A stretch of DNA of 64,000 nucleotides from Sideroxydans sp. (lineage in GTDB: Bacteria; Pseudomonadota; Gammaproteobacteria; Burkholderiales; Gallionellaceae). Positions 55,865-64,000 of the stretch are shown in pieces (the stretch's first letter is position 1; every line of letters begins with the position of its first letter). The notes beneath the pieces are model-generated. The model saw only the letters and a list, made by a program, of their open reading frames with translations. It was not told the DNA's origin and did no database searches. The translations under genes and the position numbers were made by a program. The stretch covers positions 124,001 to 188,000 of the forward strand of contig JAQTTU010000005.1 of NCBI GenBank assembly GCA_028710605.1. Reading direction: 5' to 3'.

Positions 55865-56858
55865 GATAGAACCCGAAGAAGATTTGATTGATTATAGCAA
55901 AGACGAAGAGTCTTCCGCCCCGCTTGAGATGAAAGTGCCGACCGAACTGGGTGGTCTGCGTCTCGATCAAGCCTTGGTCAAGCTGTTGCCCGAGTATTCG
56001 CGCAGCCGCTTGCAGGACTGGATCACGCAGGGGCTGGTCACCGTCAACGGCAATCCCGCCAACGTCAAACAAAAAGTCTGGGGCGGCGAAGCCATCAGCG
56101 TCTCGCCGCAGATACATCCTTCCGATCAGCCTTACGAAGCCGAGGATATTCCGCTGGACATCGTGTACGAGGATGACGACATTCTGGTCATCAATAAGCC
56201 GGTGGGGCTGGTGGTGCATCCGGGCAGCGGCAACTGGCAGGGCACGCTGCTCAACGCGCTGCTGCACCACGCGCCGCAACTGGCCAACGTGCCGCGCGCG
56301 GGCATCGTGCACCGTCTGGACAAGGACACCAGCGGCCTGATGGTGGTGGCGAAAAACCTCATCGCGCAAACCGCGCTGGTGCGCCAGATGCAGGCGCGCA
56401 GCGTGAAGCGCGAATACCTCGCGCTGGTGTGGGGCGAGCTGGATTACGGCGGCATCGTGGACAGACCCATAGGCCGCCACCCCTCGCAGCGCGTGAAGAT
56501 GGCTGTGATCGAGGGCGGCAAGGAAGCCGTCACGCATTACAGCATCGAAGCCAATTTCCCCAGCTGCACGTTGCTGCGCTGCCGTCTGGAGACCGGACGC
56601 ACGCACCAGATCCGCGTGCACCTGACCCACCTCGGCCATCCCCTGGTCGGCGACACGGTGTATCAAAAAGGCGTGCAGAAATGCGTGCTGCCCTTGCGCG
56701 AATTGCTGAACGGTTTTCCGCGTCAGGCCTTGCACGCCACGCAACTGGCGCTGGAACATCCGGTCACCGGCGAACACATGGAATGGCATGTGCCGCTGCC
56801 GCAAGACATGGAAGAGCTGTTGGATCAAATAGACGAGGCGAGCGATGGCATTGCTTGA
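55863..56858 (+). CDS. rluD: 23S rRNA pseudouridine(1911/1915/1917) synthase
   Basis: The 331-residue product has an N-terminal S4 domain (LDQALVKLLPEYSRSRLQDW) and the catalytic Asp in VHRLDKDTSGLMVVAK. Later family motifs are REYLALVWG and GRTHQIRVHL. It modifies helix 69 of 23S rRNA. It overlaps pgeF by 14 bases. Confidence 0.96.
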   Translation: MIEPEEDLIDYSKDEESSAPLEMKVPTELGGLRLDQALVKLLPEYSRSRLQDWITQGLVTVNGNPANVKQKVWGGEAISVSPQIHPSDQPYEAEDIPLDIVYEDDDILVINKPVGLVVHPGSGNWQGTLLNALLHHAPQLANVPRAGIVHRLDKDTSGLMVVAKNLIAQTALVRQMQARSVKREYLALVWGELDYGGIVDRPIGRHPSQRVKMAVIEGGKEAVTHYSIEANFPSCTLLRCRLETGRTHQIRVHLTHLGHPLVGDTVYQKGVQKCVLPLRELLNGFPRQALHATQLALEHPVTGEHMEWHVPLPQDMEELLDQIDEASDGIA

Positions 56859-57582
56859 AGATTGTTTCGTTCCAGAGTGGCCCGCGCCCGTTAACGTCAA
56901 GTCCTTGCAGACCACGCGTCACGGCGGTGTCAGCCTGCCGCCCTACGATTCGCTCAACCTTGGCATGCATGTCGGCGACGCGCCGCAGGCCGTGGCACGC
57001 AACCGCCAGTTGCTTTCTTCACTGCTGCCTAGCGAACCGGTGTGGCTGGAGCAAGTGCACGGCACGACGGTTGCCAATGCCGATGAAGCGGGTTGCAGAG
57101 TCGTTGCCGATGCCTGCATCGCGCGCAAGCGCGGCTCGGTGTGCGTGGTGATGACGGCGGATTGTTTGCCCCTATTGCTGTGCGACGATGACGGCACAGT
57201 GGTCGCGGCGGTGCATGCGGGCTGGAAGGGCTTGGCGGCGGGCGTGATCGAAGCAACGGTCAAAGAGATGGGTGTCGCGCCGCAAAAATTGAGAGCCTGG
57301 ATGGGGCCCGCCATCGGGCAACTGGCCTTTGAAGTGGGCGCGGAAGTGCGCGATATTTTCGTCGCCCATCAAGCGCAAGCCGCCAAGGCATTTGTCGCGC
57401 ATAAAGACTCAAACAAATTTCACGCCGACATCTACCTGCTCGCGCGCCAGCGTATGAACGCACTCGGCATCGCAAGTATCGAGGGCGGCGATTTCTGCAC
57501 CTATCACCAGCACAAACATTTTTATTCCTACCGCCACGACGGCGTGACCGGACGCATGGGCACGTTTATCTGGCTGGAGTGA
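56845..57582 (+). CDS. pgeF: Laccase-domain purine nucleoside phosphorylase/YfiH family protein
   Basis: The 245-residue product carries the zinc site motifs LEQVHGTTV, VMTADCLPLLL and AAVHAGWKGLAAG. Family members act on purine nucleosides and have been linked to peptidoglycan editing. It follows rluD as in most proteobacteria. Confidence 0.94.
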   Translation: MALLEDCFVPEWPAPVNVKSLQTTRHGGVSLPPYDSLNLGMHVGDAPQAVARNRQLLSSLLPSEPVWLEQVHGTTVANADEAGCRVVADACIARKRGSVCVVMTADCLPLLLCDDDGTVVAAVHAGWKGLAAGVIEATVKEMGVAPQKLRAWMGPAIGQLAFEVGAEVRDIFVAHQAQAAKAFVAHKDSNKFHADIYLLARQRMNALGIASIEGGDFCTYHQHKHFYSYRHDGVTGRMGTFIWLE

Positions 57583-57754
57583 ATCAGCGTCATAGGTTTG
57601 TTATCGAGTAAATATTTTCTTGAACGTGGAAAGTTTCGGGCTTTGCTGTTAGATTGCCGTGGCAAAAATGTGGCAGGGGAATGTGCGAAAAAATGGGAGG
57701 AAAAGTATTGCGATCCTCATTTAGTGCCAATAATTCGACATCGTCAGGGGGATC

Positions 57755-58606
57755 ATGAAAGCAGTTATCTGCCTCATCGCATTTATAACTGGTGTCGCAA
57801 GCATGGCACTTCAAGCCGCAGAAAATGATAACGCTCCAACTCTAATCTACGTGGGAACTGTAGGTGTCAGCAACGGAGGAGACACCCTGTATTCCGCCTA
57901 TGACGACGCAGGCTGGAGAAGTAACTTGCGTGCTGGCGCATTTCTACAACTCGGGGTTGGTGTATTGCTGCAACCACCCGCTGCGCCTGTTACATTACAA
58001 TTGACCTTCAATTGGCAAAATGATGCCTTCAACTACAACTACTTCTACAAGAGCAATGTAAGCAATGGGTTCAACAGGTTTCCGATAGAGCTAATGGGTT
58101 ACTACACCCCAATGCAAGACTTTCGCATCGGAGTCGGAAAGCGTTTTGTCAAATCGCCCAGTGCATATGTGAAAGTTAATAACTCAATGGAAGAATTGAG
58201 TTTTGACAATACCATTGGGAAAGTTCTCGAAATTGGTTATCAATTTGGGCATGGGGCGAACGAAGGATGGATTAACCTGCGCTATGTATCCGAACACTAC
58301 CAACCCGATATGCTTATCCAAAATGGGATGCCCGTTTCAGTTGCGGGAAGTCCCGTTATCAACGGCTCACACATCGGCATTAACGTGGTGATGAACCTTG
58401 AACCTGCATTCAAATCTTCTGGATCATCTTCCGCATCAAACAGCATCCGGGAGCAATTGCAACAACCGACTTATCAGGCTGTTTCGCCTTACGTCGCGCA
58501 TGAGCATCACATCGAAAAAGTCGAAAGAGAAGTTGTACTCATCGTCAATAAACCTGATGGCAAGCCTCCTGCAAAGCCGGACGACGACAAGATCAGGGAA
58601 TATTAG
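57755..58606 (+). CDS. Outer-membrane beta-barrel protein, paralogue 2 of 3, with charged C-terminal extension
   Basis: The 283-residue product has a signal peptide (1-22, ending ALQAAE). It shares GVSNGGDTLYS, FPIELMGYYTP, RIGVGKRFVKSP, GYQF and NLRYVSEHYQ with the barrels at 48891 and 61090. About 65 extra residues after the final barrel strand (from FKSSGSSSAS onward) are polar, ending KPPAKPDDDK, and may be periplasmic. GGGGGATC precedes the ATG. Function is unknown. The 172 bases upstream hold no gene. Confidence 0.78.
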   Translation: MKAVICLIAFITGVASMALQAAENDNAPTLIYVGTVGVSNGGDTLYSAYDDAGWRSNLRAGAFLQLGVGVLLQPPAAPVTLQLTFNWQNDAFNYNYFYKSNVSNGFNRFPIELMGYYTPMQDFRIGVGKRFVKSPSAYVKVNNSMEELSFDNTIGKVLEIGYQFGHGANEGWINLRYVSEHYQPDMLIQNGMPVSVAGSPVINGSHIGINVVMNLEPAFKSSGSSSASNSIREQLQQPTYQAVSPYVAHEHHIEKVEREVVLIVNKPDGKPPAKPDDDKIREY

Positions 58607-58643
58607 GTCTCTGGGAATTCAGTCCGCTTTCTTCTTCCCCCCC

Positions 58644-58707
58644 AACGCTTGTCAATAGGCGATCTGCTACATTACTGCATGAAGATGCCCGTATCTATTG
58701 CCTTGCG
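58644..58707 (+). repeat. Copy of the 65-bp CAATAGGCGATC...GATGCCCGTATTTATTGG repeat
   Basis: A forward copy in the 310-base gap before parD. The remainder of the gap is unremarkable apart from the parD promoter. Confidence 0.8.
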
Positions 58708-58880
58708 AGGAAGTCTGCATATTGAAATCGACAGCAAACCGCAACTGCGCCGCAGCAAGCAAAGCGGCGGGTCTATATATACATGAGCGTTGAACGTTGC
58801 TGGGTTTGTTGTTCGATGGCATAGAGACGGCGGGGCGAGTTAATCATCAATCCCAATCTCCGACAGGTTGTTATCCAGTC

Positions 58881-58909
58881 TTGCCAAATTTTGCCAAGCA
58901 AATTAGACT
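58881..58909 (+). promoter_or_regulatory. Promoter of parDE, probably giving a leaderless transcript
   Basis: TTGCCA (58881-58886), 17 bases and TAGACT (58904-58909) place the transcription start at or next to the ATG at 58917. No Shine-Dalgarno sequence precedes that ATG. Confidence 0.6.
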
Positions 58910-58916
58910 GCCCCGC

Positions 58917-59162
58917 ATGTCAACGATGAATATTTCACTGCCCGATGTGCTCAAGGAGTTCGTGGATCAGCAGGTCAACACTGCGGGTTACGGAACTTCC
59001 AGCGAGTATGTGCGCGAGCTGATTCGCCGCGATCAGCAGCGCACGCAACTGCGCGGATTGTTGCTTGAAGGCGCACAATCCAAGGTGACGGGACAGGCGG
59101 ATGCCAGCTACTTTTCGTCGTTGCGTTCCAGTGTCAAAAAATCTCTCGCCAAAGCCGGATGA
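58917..59162 (+). CDS. parD: ParD-family antitoxin
   Basis: The 81-residue product begins with a ribbon-helix-helix (MNISLPDVLKEFVDQQV, then YGTSSEYVRELIRRDQQR). The C-terminal tail binds the toxin. It should repress its own promoter, which lies directly upstream. Its stop overlaps the toxin start (ATGA). Confidence 0.93.
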   Translation: MSTMNISLPDVLKEFVDQQVNTAGYGTSSEYVRELIRRDQQRTQLRGLLLEGAQSKVTGQADASYFSSLRSSVKKSLAKAG

Positions 59163-59473
59163 GGCCGCTCGTTCGGCATGAACGGGCAGACCTCGATGTG
59201 GAACAAGCACTCGATTATTATCTGCAACACGCGCCGGAAATGACTTTGGATTTCATCTCGGCACTGGAGCAGGCCTACCGCCAGATTCAGCAACGACCCG
59301 CTTCTGGTTCTCCGCGTTATGCGCAAGAACTGAATCTTCCCGGATTGCGCTTCAGACAATGCAAACGTTTTCCTTATCTGGTTTTTTATGTGGAGACTGC
59401 CGATCAGATTGATGTTTGGCGCGTCCTGCATGCAAGCCGCGACATTCCTGCTTGGTTACACGACGAAACATGA
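59159..59473 (+). CDS. parE: ParE-family toxin
   Basis: The 104-residue product has the RelE/ParE fold: ERADLDVEQALDYYLQHAP, RPASGSPRYAQEL, LRFRQCKRFPYLVFY and VWRVLHASRDIPAWL. Family members inhibit DNA gyrase. The end overlaps the next gene start by four bases. Confidence 0.94.
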   Translation: MRPLVRHERADLDVEQALDYYLQHAPEMTLDFISALEQAYRQIQQRPASGSPRYAQELNLPGLRFRQCKRFPYLVFYVETADQIDVWRVLHASRDIPAWLHDET

Positions 59474-61044
59474 CGGAACAAATTTCACGCACCCAACGCA
59501 AAGTCGTGCTCGCCGCCTGCTTCGGCACCTTCCTCGAATGGTATGACTTCCTCACTTTCGCTTCGCTGGCGACGTATTTCAGCGTACTGTTTTTCCCGCC
59601 GGACAATCCGACCGCAGCGCTGCTGATGAGTCTGGCCACGTTCGGCGTGGGCATGATCGTGCGTCCGCTGGGATCGGCGCTGTTCGGCAATCTGGCTGAC
59701 CGTTTCGGTCGTCGTCCCATTTTCATTGCCACCATTTCGCTGATGGGTGCGACCACATTTCTGGTGGGCCTGTTGCCGACCTATGCGCAGATCGGCATCG
59801 CGGCTCCGCTGCTACTATTGTTGTTGCGCCTGTTGCAAGGCTTCGCGGTGGGCGGCGAGATCGGCGGTGTGGCGGTGTATCTCACCGAGCACGCGCCGCA
59901 CGGCAAACGCGGTGTCTATACCAGCGTGCTGCAACTGATGGGGCCGCTGGGTATTCTGGTTTCAACGATGCAGATCGTGCTGCTGCAAGCGTTTCTCAGC
60001 GATGCCGATTTCCACACTTGGGGCTGGCGCGTACCGTTTTTGTTCTCCGCCTTGCTGCTGTTCATTTCCATCAAGACGCGCATGAGTCTGGAAGAATCGC
60101 CGGTGTTCCGCCAGTTGCAACAGGAGGGCAACGTTTCCAAAGCGCCGCTGCGCGAATGCCTGCGCGACCGCCGCACGCTGGGCGGCATGGCACTGCTGTT
60201 CTTCTGCATCTCGGCGGGAGGTTCGCTGCTGTTCTTCTCGTCGCAGGTGTACGCCAACGTGTTTTTGAAAAACGTGGTGCGCCTCGATGCGCAACTCGCC
60301 AGCACGCTGGTGATGACCAGCACCCTGCTGCTGTTTCCGCTCACCATCTGGTGCGGCTGGCTGTCGGACAAGATCGGGCGCAGACCGGTGTTGCTGGCGG
60401 GTTTGCTGCTCGGCGCAATCGCCATCATCCCCGTGTTCAAAGGCTTGCAGCACTACGGCAACCCGCAACTGGCGCGCTTCAACAGCGAAGTCATCGTGAT
60501 CGTTTACGGCGACGATTGCGATTACAGCCCGTTCAGCAAACCGTCCAACGACTGCGCGCGCAATCAGGAATACCTCATCAAAATGGGCGTGTCGTACACG
60601 CTCGAACCCTTGCGCGAAAGAGTGCAGAGCGCGGTGGGTATAGGCGACGACAGCGAAGTGTCGGGCTTTGATCCCGTAGAGTTGAACGCCAATTTGAAGG
60701 CCAAAGGCTGGGCCGAAAAAGCCGATCCCGCGCAAGTCAATAGCGTCATGCTGTTTCTGTTGCTCATCGTGCCCGTGGTCGCCGTCGCCCTCATTACCGG
60801 CCCGCAAACCGCCGTGCTGGCCGAACTGTTCAGCGCGCGCACCCGCTACACCGCCGCCGCCGTGCCGCACAACCTGAGCGCAGGCTGGATAGGCGGACTG
60901 TCGCCGTTCATGGTCACGCTGATCTCGGTGCAGGCGGGCGACGCGCTGGCCGGGCTGTGGTATCCGGTGGGCATGCTGATTCTGGCTTCAATCATCGGAA
61001 TGTTGTTTTTGCCGGAAACCAAAGATGTCGATTTGGATAAATAA
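59470..61044 (+). CDS. MHS-family MFS transporter with a large extracytoplasmic insert
   Basis: The 524-residue product has twelve predicted helices and the metabolite:H+ symporter signatures CFGTFLEWYDFLTF, RPLGSALFGNLADRFGRR and LLRLLQGFAVGGEIGG. Residues about 340-424 form a hydrophilic insert between helices with a Cys pair (GDDCDYSPFSKPSNDC) that would be periplasmic. Substrates of the family include organic acids and osmolytes; none can be assigned. It overlaps the parE stop, so it may be cotranscribed with the toxin-antitoxin pair. Confidence 0.87.
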   Translation: MTEQISRTQRKVVLAACFGTFLEWYDFLTFASLATYFSVLFFPPDNPTAALLMSLATFGVGMIVRPLGSALFGNLADRFGRRPIFIATISLMGATTFLVGLLPTYAQIGIAAPLLLLLLRLLQGFAVGGEIGGVAVYLTEHAPHGKRGVYTSVLQLMGPLGILVSTMQIVLLQAFLSDADFHTWGWRVPFLFSALLLFISIKTRMSLEESPVFRQLQQEGNVSKAPLRECLRDRRTLGGMALLFFCISAGGSLLFFSSQVYANVFLKNVVRLDAQLASTLVMTSTLLLFPLTIWCGWLSDKIGRRPVLLAGLLLGAIAIIPVFKGLQHYGNPQLARFNSEVIVIVYGDDCDYSPFSKPSNDCARNQEYLIKMGVSYTLEPLRERVQSAVGIGDDSEVSGFDPVELNANLKAKGWAEKADPAQVNSVMLFLLLIVPVVAVALITGPQTAVLAELFSARTRYTAAAVPHNLSAGWIGGLSPFMVTLISVQAGDALAGLWYPVGMLILASIIGMLFLPETKDVDLDK

Positions 61045-61089
61045 TACGCGCCCGACCTGTTCGCTTCGCCACAACTGAAAGGATATATC

Positions 61090-61755
61090 TTGAAACCTAT
61101 TTTGAATGGCCTTCTCGCTTTGGGTCTTGGTTTGCTTTCCGCGTCGGCGAACGCTTTTTCGGATTTGCCCTCGGAGTCGAAATTCGCGCCCAGACCGGGA
61201 TTTCATTTTTTATTCAATGGTGGCGTGACATATGGCGGCGATACTTTGATGACAGTCCGTTTGGTCGATGTTGCAACCAATAATTACTCGCTGGTGGATA
61301 TTGATGCGGGGAGGTTGCTTCAATACGGGTTTGGCGGGATATATCAGTTCAAGGAATTGCCGATTGCAGTGAAAGCAACAATAAATTACCAGAATGACTG
61401 GGCGGTCGGAATCAATGGGATGGCTAATTTTGGGCGGGTTCCCGTTGAGGTATTGGCTTATTACACAGGCAAGAAGCGCTACCGGTTTGGTGGAGGTGTG
61501 CGCCTGGTCAAATCGCCGAAATTTGAGTTCACTGTAGATGGCGCAACCGATACATTTTATTTCAAAAACACGACCGGGATAGTCGCTGAAATGGGGTATC
61601 AAATGTCCCGCGAATCGTGGGTGAACTTGCGCTATGTTTCAGAAAAGTATCAGACCAGCACATACGTTGCGACAGATGGTACTGTTTATGATGCGTCCGT
61701 CATATCTCCGTACAAGGGTTCTCATCTGGGGCTGATTCTTAGTTACGAATTTTGA
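61090..61755 (+). CDS. Outer-membrane beta-barrel protein, paralogue 3 of 3
   Basis: The 221-residue product starts at TTG behind AAAGGATAT and has a signal peptide (1-19, ending SASANA). It is closest to the barrel at 48891: FNGGVTYGGDTL, YGFGGIYQFKELPI, VPVEVLAYYTGKKRYRFGGG, NTTGIVAEMGYQ and NLRYVSEKYQ are shared, and it ends in an aromatic strand (LGLILSYEF). Function is unknown. Confidence 0.8.
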   Translation: MKPILNGLLALGLGLLSASANAFSDLPSESKFAPRPGFHFLFNGGVTYGGDTLMTVRLVDVATNNYSLVDIDAGRLLQYGFGGIYQFKELPIAVKATINYQNDWAVGINGMANFGRVPVEVLAYYTGKKRYRFGGGVRLVKSPKFEFTVDGATDTFYFKNTTGIVAEMGYQMSRESWVNLRYVSEKYQTSTYVATDGTVYDASVISPYKGSHLGLILSYEF

Positions 61756-61783
61756 GTGCGCGCAATACACCCTGGAGCAAATC

Positions 61784-62350
61784 ATGCCAATCAAAAACAA
61801 ATTCTTATTAGCGCCGGAAAAATCCCTGCTGCTGGTGATCGACGTGCAGGAAAAACTCTGCGCGGCCATGGATCAGGAAGTGTTGCGCCAACTGGCGAAG
61901 AATGCCGGGATACTGCTGGAGAGCGCGCTGGAGCTGTCGATTCCGGTGATGTTCACCGAGCAGTATGTCAAGGGCTTGGGCTCTACGTTGAGCGAGCTGA
62001 AAAGCAAAGCGCCCGCCGCCGCCTGTTTTGAAAAGATGACGTTCAGTTGCTGCGGCAATGAGGCGTTTGTGCGGCAGTTGAAGGCGACGGGCAGAACGCA
62101 GATTATCGTGTGCGGCATGGAGACGCACGTTTGCGTGCTGCAAACTGTGATCGAATTGCTGGATGGCGGATTTGAGGTGCATCTGGTCAAGGATGCGGTG
62201 ATGAGCCGCAGCAATGACAACCGGCAGACCGCCATCGAGGCGATGGTGCTGGCGGGAGCGGTGCCGACCTGCGCGGAGTCGGTGCTGTTTCAGTGGTTGA
62301 AGATTGCCGGAACTGACTCGTTCAAGAAGCTGGTGAAACTGGTCAAATGA
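61784..62350 (+). CDS. Isochorismatase-like cysteine hydrolase
   Basis: The 188-residue product has the catalytic Asp in LLVIDVQEKL, a downstream Lys in FEKMTFSC and the nucleophile Cys in CGMETHVCVLQT. The hydrolase acts on amides or related bonds; the substrate is unknown. GGAGCAAATC precedes the ATG. It follows the barrel gene closely. Confidence 0.9.
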   Translation: MPIKNKFLLAPEKSLLLVIDVQEKLCAAMDQEVLRQLAKNAGILLESALELSIPVMFTEQYVKGLGSTLSELKSKAPAAACFEKMTFSCCGNEAFVRQLKATGRTQIIVCGMETHVCVLQTVIELLDGGFEVHLVKDAVMSRSNDNRQTAIEAMVLAGAVPTCAESVLFQWLKIAGTDSFKKLVKLVK

Positions 62351-62369
62351 ATTTCTGATCTGCGTGGAG

Positions 62370-62453
62370 TACCCGCAAGGGGTAGGCCGTGGTTGTAAAG
62401 CCGACACCCATAGGGTGCAAGAACCTCTTCGAGGCAAGTCGGCAACAACCACG
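62370..62453 (+). ncRNA. Candidate structured RNA or branched DNA element (unclassified)
   Basis: A hairpin TACCC-GCAAG-GGGTA (62370-62384) is followed by a branched structure. The outer stem CGTGGTTGT/ACAACCACG (62388-62396, 62445-62453) and second stem GCCGAC/GTCGGC (62400-62405, 62438-62443) enclose two hairpins ACCC-ATA-GGGT and CCTC-TTC-GAGG. All stems are perfect. It lies between two same-strand genes with no open frame. Strand and identity are uncertain. Confidence 0.4.
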
Positions 62454-62457
62454 CACA

Positions 62458-62520
62458 TGCCCGTCAATAGGCGATCCGCGTCATGCGCTTGATGGAGATG
62501 CCCGTGCCTATTGGCTTCCC
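62458..62520 (+). repeat. Copy of the 65-bp CAATAGGCGATC...GATGCCCGTATTTATTGG repeat
   Basis: A clear forward copy directly after the branched element and before the ZIP gene. Confidence 0.83.
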
Positions 62521-62633
62521 ATGCTATGGGCGATATATTTTTCTCTTGATTTCGCTGCAAACATAAGCATCCCTTAAGCCAACGACCCCATCGCGTAAGT
62601 TACAATGCGCGCCCCGGTTAACCCCGTTTCACC

Positions 62634-63407
62634 ATGACAACTTTCACCTGGATTATTCTTGCCAGCCTGCTGGGCGGCGCTTTGAGCGTAATGGCCGCCG
62701 CGCTGTTTGCGCTGAATGCGCGCGGGCAATATCTCGGTGCGCTGGTGAGCTACGCCATCGGCGCGCTGCTGGGCGCGGTGTTCCTCGACATTCTGCCCGA
62801 GGCGATTCGCCTGACCACCAATGTGACCGCCGTGAGCGGCTCGGTGCTGCTGGGCATCCTGATATTTTTCACGCTGGAGAAGGTGCTGATCTGGCGGCAT
62901 TGCCACCACGAGCATTGCGAGGTGCACGAGCCGCACGAGGCGACAGCCCACGATCACGGGCGCAGCGGGACGATGGTCATCGTCGGCGACACGTTCCACA
63001 ACTTCGTCGATGGCATCATCATCGCGGCGGCTTTCCTTGCCGATATGCATCTGGGCATCGTCACCGCGCTGGCCATCATCGCGCACGAGATTCCGCAGGA
63101 AGTGGGCGACTTCGCCGTGCTGCTGAATTCCGGCTACACAAAATTGCGCGCTTTCCAGATGAATCTGGTTTCCAGTTTCGCCACTGTGGTTGGCGCAGTG
63201 TTGGGTTACTTCTCGTTGCAGCACGCGCAGTCGCTGGTGCCCTATCTGCTCGCTTTGGCTTCGTCCAGCATGATCTACATCGCCGTGGCCGACCTCATCC
63301 CCGGCCTGCACAAACGCACGCGGATGAGCGACACCGTGCAACAGGTTTTACTCATCTCGGCTGGCGTGGCCACGGTCGCGCTGCTGGGTTTACTGATTCA
63401 GGAATAG
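62634..63407 (+). CDS. ZIP-family divalent metal transporter
   Basis: The 257-residue product has eight predicted helices, a His-rich cytoplasmic loop (WRHCHHEHCEVHEPHEATAH) and the metal-site motifs DTFHNFVDGI and AHEIPQEVGD. It would import Zn(II) or Fe(II)-type ions. A CDF exporter gene starts four bases later, so uptake and efflux genes are adjacent. Confidence 0.93.
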   Translation: MTTFTWIILASLLGGALSVMAAALFALNARGQYLGALVSYAIGALLGAVFLDILPEAIRLTTNVTAVSGSVLLGILIFFTLEKVLIWRHCHHEHCEVHEPHEATAHDHGRSGTMVIVGDTFHNFVDGIIIAAAFLADMHLGIVTALAIIAHEIPQEVGDFAVLLNSGYTKLRAFQMNLVSSFATVVGAVLGYFSLQHAQSLVPYLLALASSSMIYIAVADLIPGLHKRTRMSDTVQQVLLISAGVATVALLGLLIQE

Positions 63408-63410
63408 AAA

Positions 63411-64000
63411 ATGTTAAAAGCCGATCTGAGACGTTATGCCTGGCTGTCCATCGCCGCCGCCATCGCCACCATCATTCTCAAAGGCGTGGCATGGTGGCTC
63501 ACCGGCTCGGTCGGCCTGCTGTCCGATGCGCTGGAATCGTTCGTCAATCTGGCCGGCGCGTTGATGGCGCTGGCGATGCTGGCGCTGGCCGCTTCGCCTG
63601 CGGATGACAAGCACGCATACGGCCACGGCAAAGCGGAATATTTTTCCAGCGCGTTCGAGGGCTTCCTGATTCTGCTGGCCGCCGCCAGCATCGCCTGGAC
63701 CGCGATCGACCGCTTCTTGCATCCGCAGCCGTTGTCCGATGTCGGCATCGGCCTGCTGGTGTCGGTGGTCGCTTCGCTCATCAACCTGTTTGCCGCGCGC
63801 GAACTGCTCAAGGCGGGACGCGCGCACAACTCGATCACGCTCGAAGCCGATGCCAAACATTTGATGACCGACGTGTGGACTTCGGTCGGGGTTATCATCG
63901 CGGTGGGGCTGGTGTGGGTCAGCGGCTGGTTGTGGCTGGATCCGCTGATCGCCTTGCTGGTCGCGGCCAACATCGTGTGGACAGGTTGGGAATTGATGCA
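63411..64000 (+). CDS. Cation diffusion facilitator exporter, truncated by the window end
   Basis: The visible 196 residues cover the membrane domain: [51 protein letters not shown] and [14 protein letters not shown]. The Asp/His metal-site residues of FieF-like CDF proteins are present. The C-terminal cytoplasmic domain lies outside the window. It would export Zn, Fe or related ions. Confidence 0.92.
   Translation, partial: MLKADLRRYAWLSIAAAIATIILKGVAWWLTGSVGLLSDALESFVNLAGALMALAMLALAASPADDKHAYGHGKAEYFSSAFEGFLILLAAASIAWTAIDRFLHPQPLSDVGIGLLVSVVASLINLFAARELLKAGRAHNSITLEADAKHLMTDVWTSVGVIIAVGLVWVSGWLWLDPLIALLVAANIVWTGWELM

Overview
The window looks like a chromosomal segment of a betaproteobacterium, plausibly of the Nitrosomonadales/Gallionellaceae type. 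The grounds are the gene order carA-carB-greA-yhbY-rlmE-ftsH-folP-glmM, nadK-recN-bamE-dapB, bamD divergent from rluD-pgeF, and pstSCAB. The family-level placement is inference from gene content; no rRNA or tRNA gene is present to settle it.

Bases 1-12.4 kb hold the most unusual content, a peptide-natural-product (RiPP) island. Two precursor-like genes come first. A 137-residue protein has a long leader-like domain and a single Cys/Thr core at its C-terminus (229-642). A 312-residue protein with 34 Cys (804-1742) is built almost entirely of tandem copies of related core modules and has no visible leader. An intrinsic terminator follows, then three discrete lanthipeptide-type enzymes: an APH-fold kinase-like protein, a HopA1-like protein and a zinc LanC-like cyclase. 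Right behind lies a second RiPP unit: a Nif11-type leader peptide, a PoyD-like radical SAM epimerase, a B12-type radical SAM C-methyltransferase and a PsiD/phosphatidylserine-decarboxylase-like enzyme. A periplasmic 5'-nucleotidase-type protein closes the island. No dedicated exporter or leader peptidase is visible.

12.5-18.4 kb: a TetR regulator with a palindromic operator, an HlyD-type lipoprotein and an RND pump form an efflux operon, followed by an antitoxin/PIN-toxin pair whose toxin is frameshifted. 18.5-25.6 kb: nadK, recN, bamE, dapB, then a flavodiiron-like MBL protein next to a GGDEF-EAL protein. 25.7-32.8 kb: mntP, a MazEF-like pair, rhuM, a Type I-like restriction-modification pair whose M and S frames meet at a T8 tract, and a NERD-domain membrane protein. 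33.0-43.5 kb: the carAB-glmM housekeeping block. 43.5-44.9 kb: a small membrane-protein gene bracketed by inverted copies of a dispersed element. 44.9-50.3 kb (minus strand): pstSCAB with a Pho box, an outer-membrane barrel, a small membrane protein and a PilZ-like protein. 50.5-64 kb: a PsiF-like repeat protein, mnmC, a methyltransferase, a truncated hemoglobin, NUDIX, bamD, rluD, pgeF, two further paralogues of the outer-membrane barrel, parDE, an MHS-family transporter, an isochorismatase-like hydrolase, a structured-RNA candidate, a ZIP transporter and a truncated CDF transporter.

A second theme is the density of short palindromic dispersed repeats in at least six families. One family sits in frame inside dapB, recN, mnmC (twice) and a methyltransferase gene. 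Another, about 65 bp long, appears nine times between genes.
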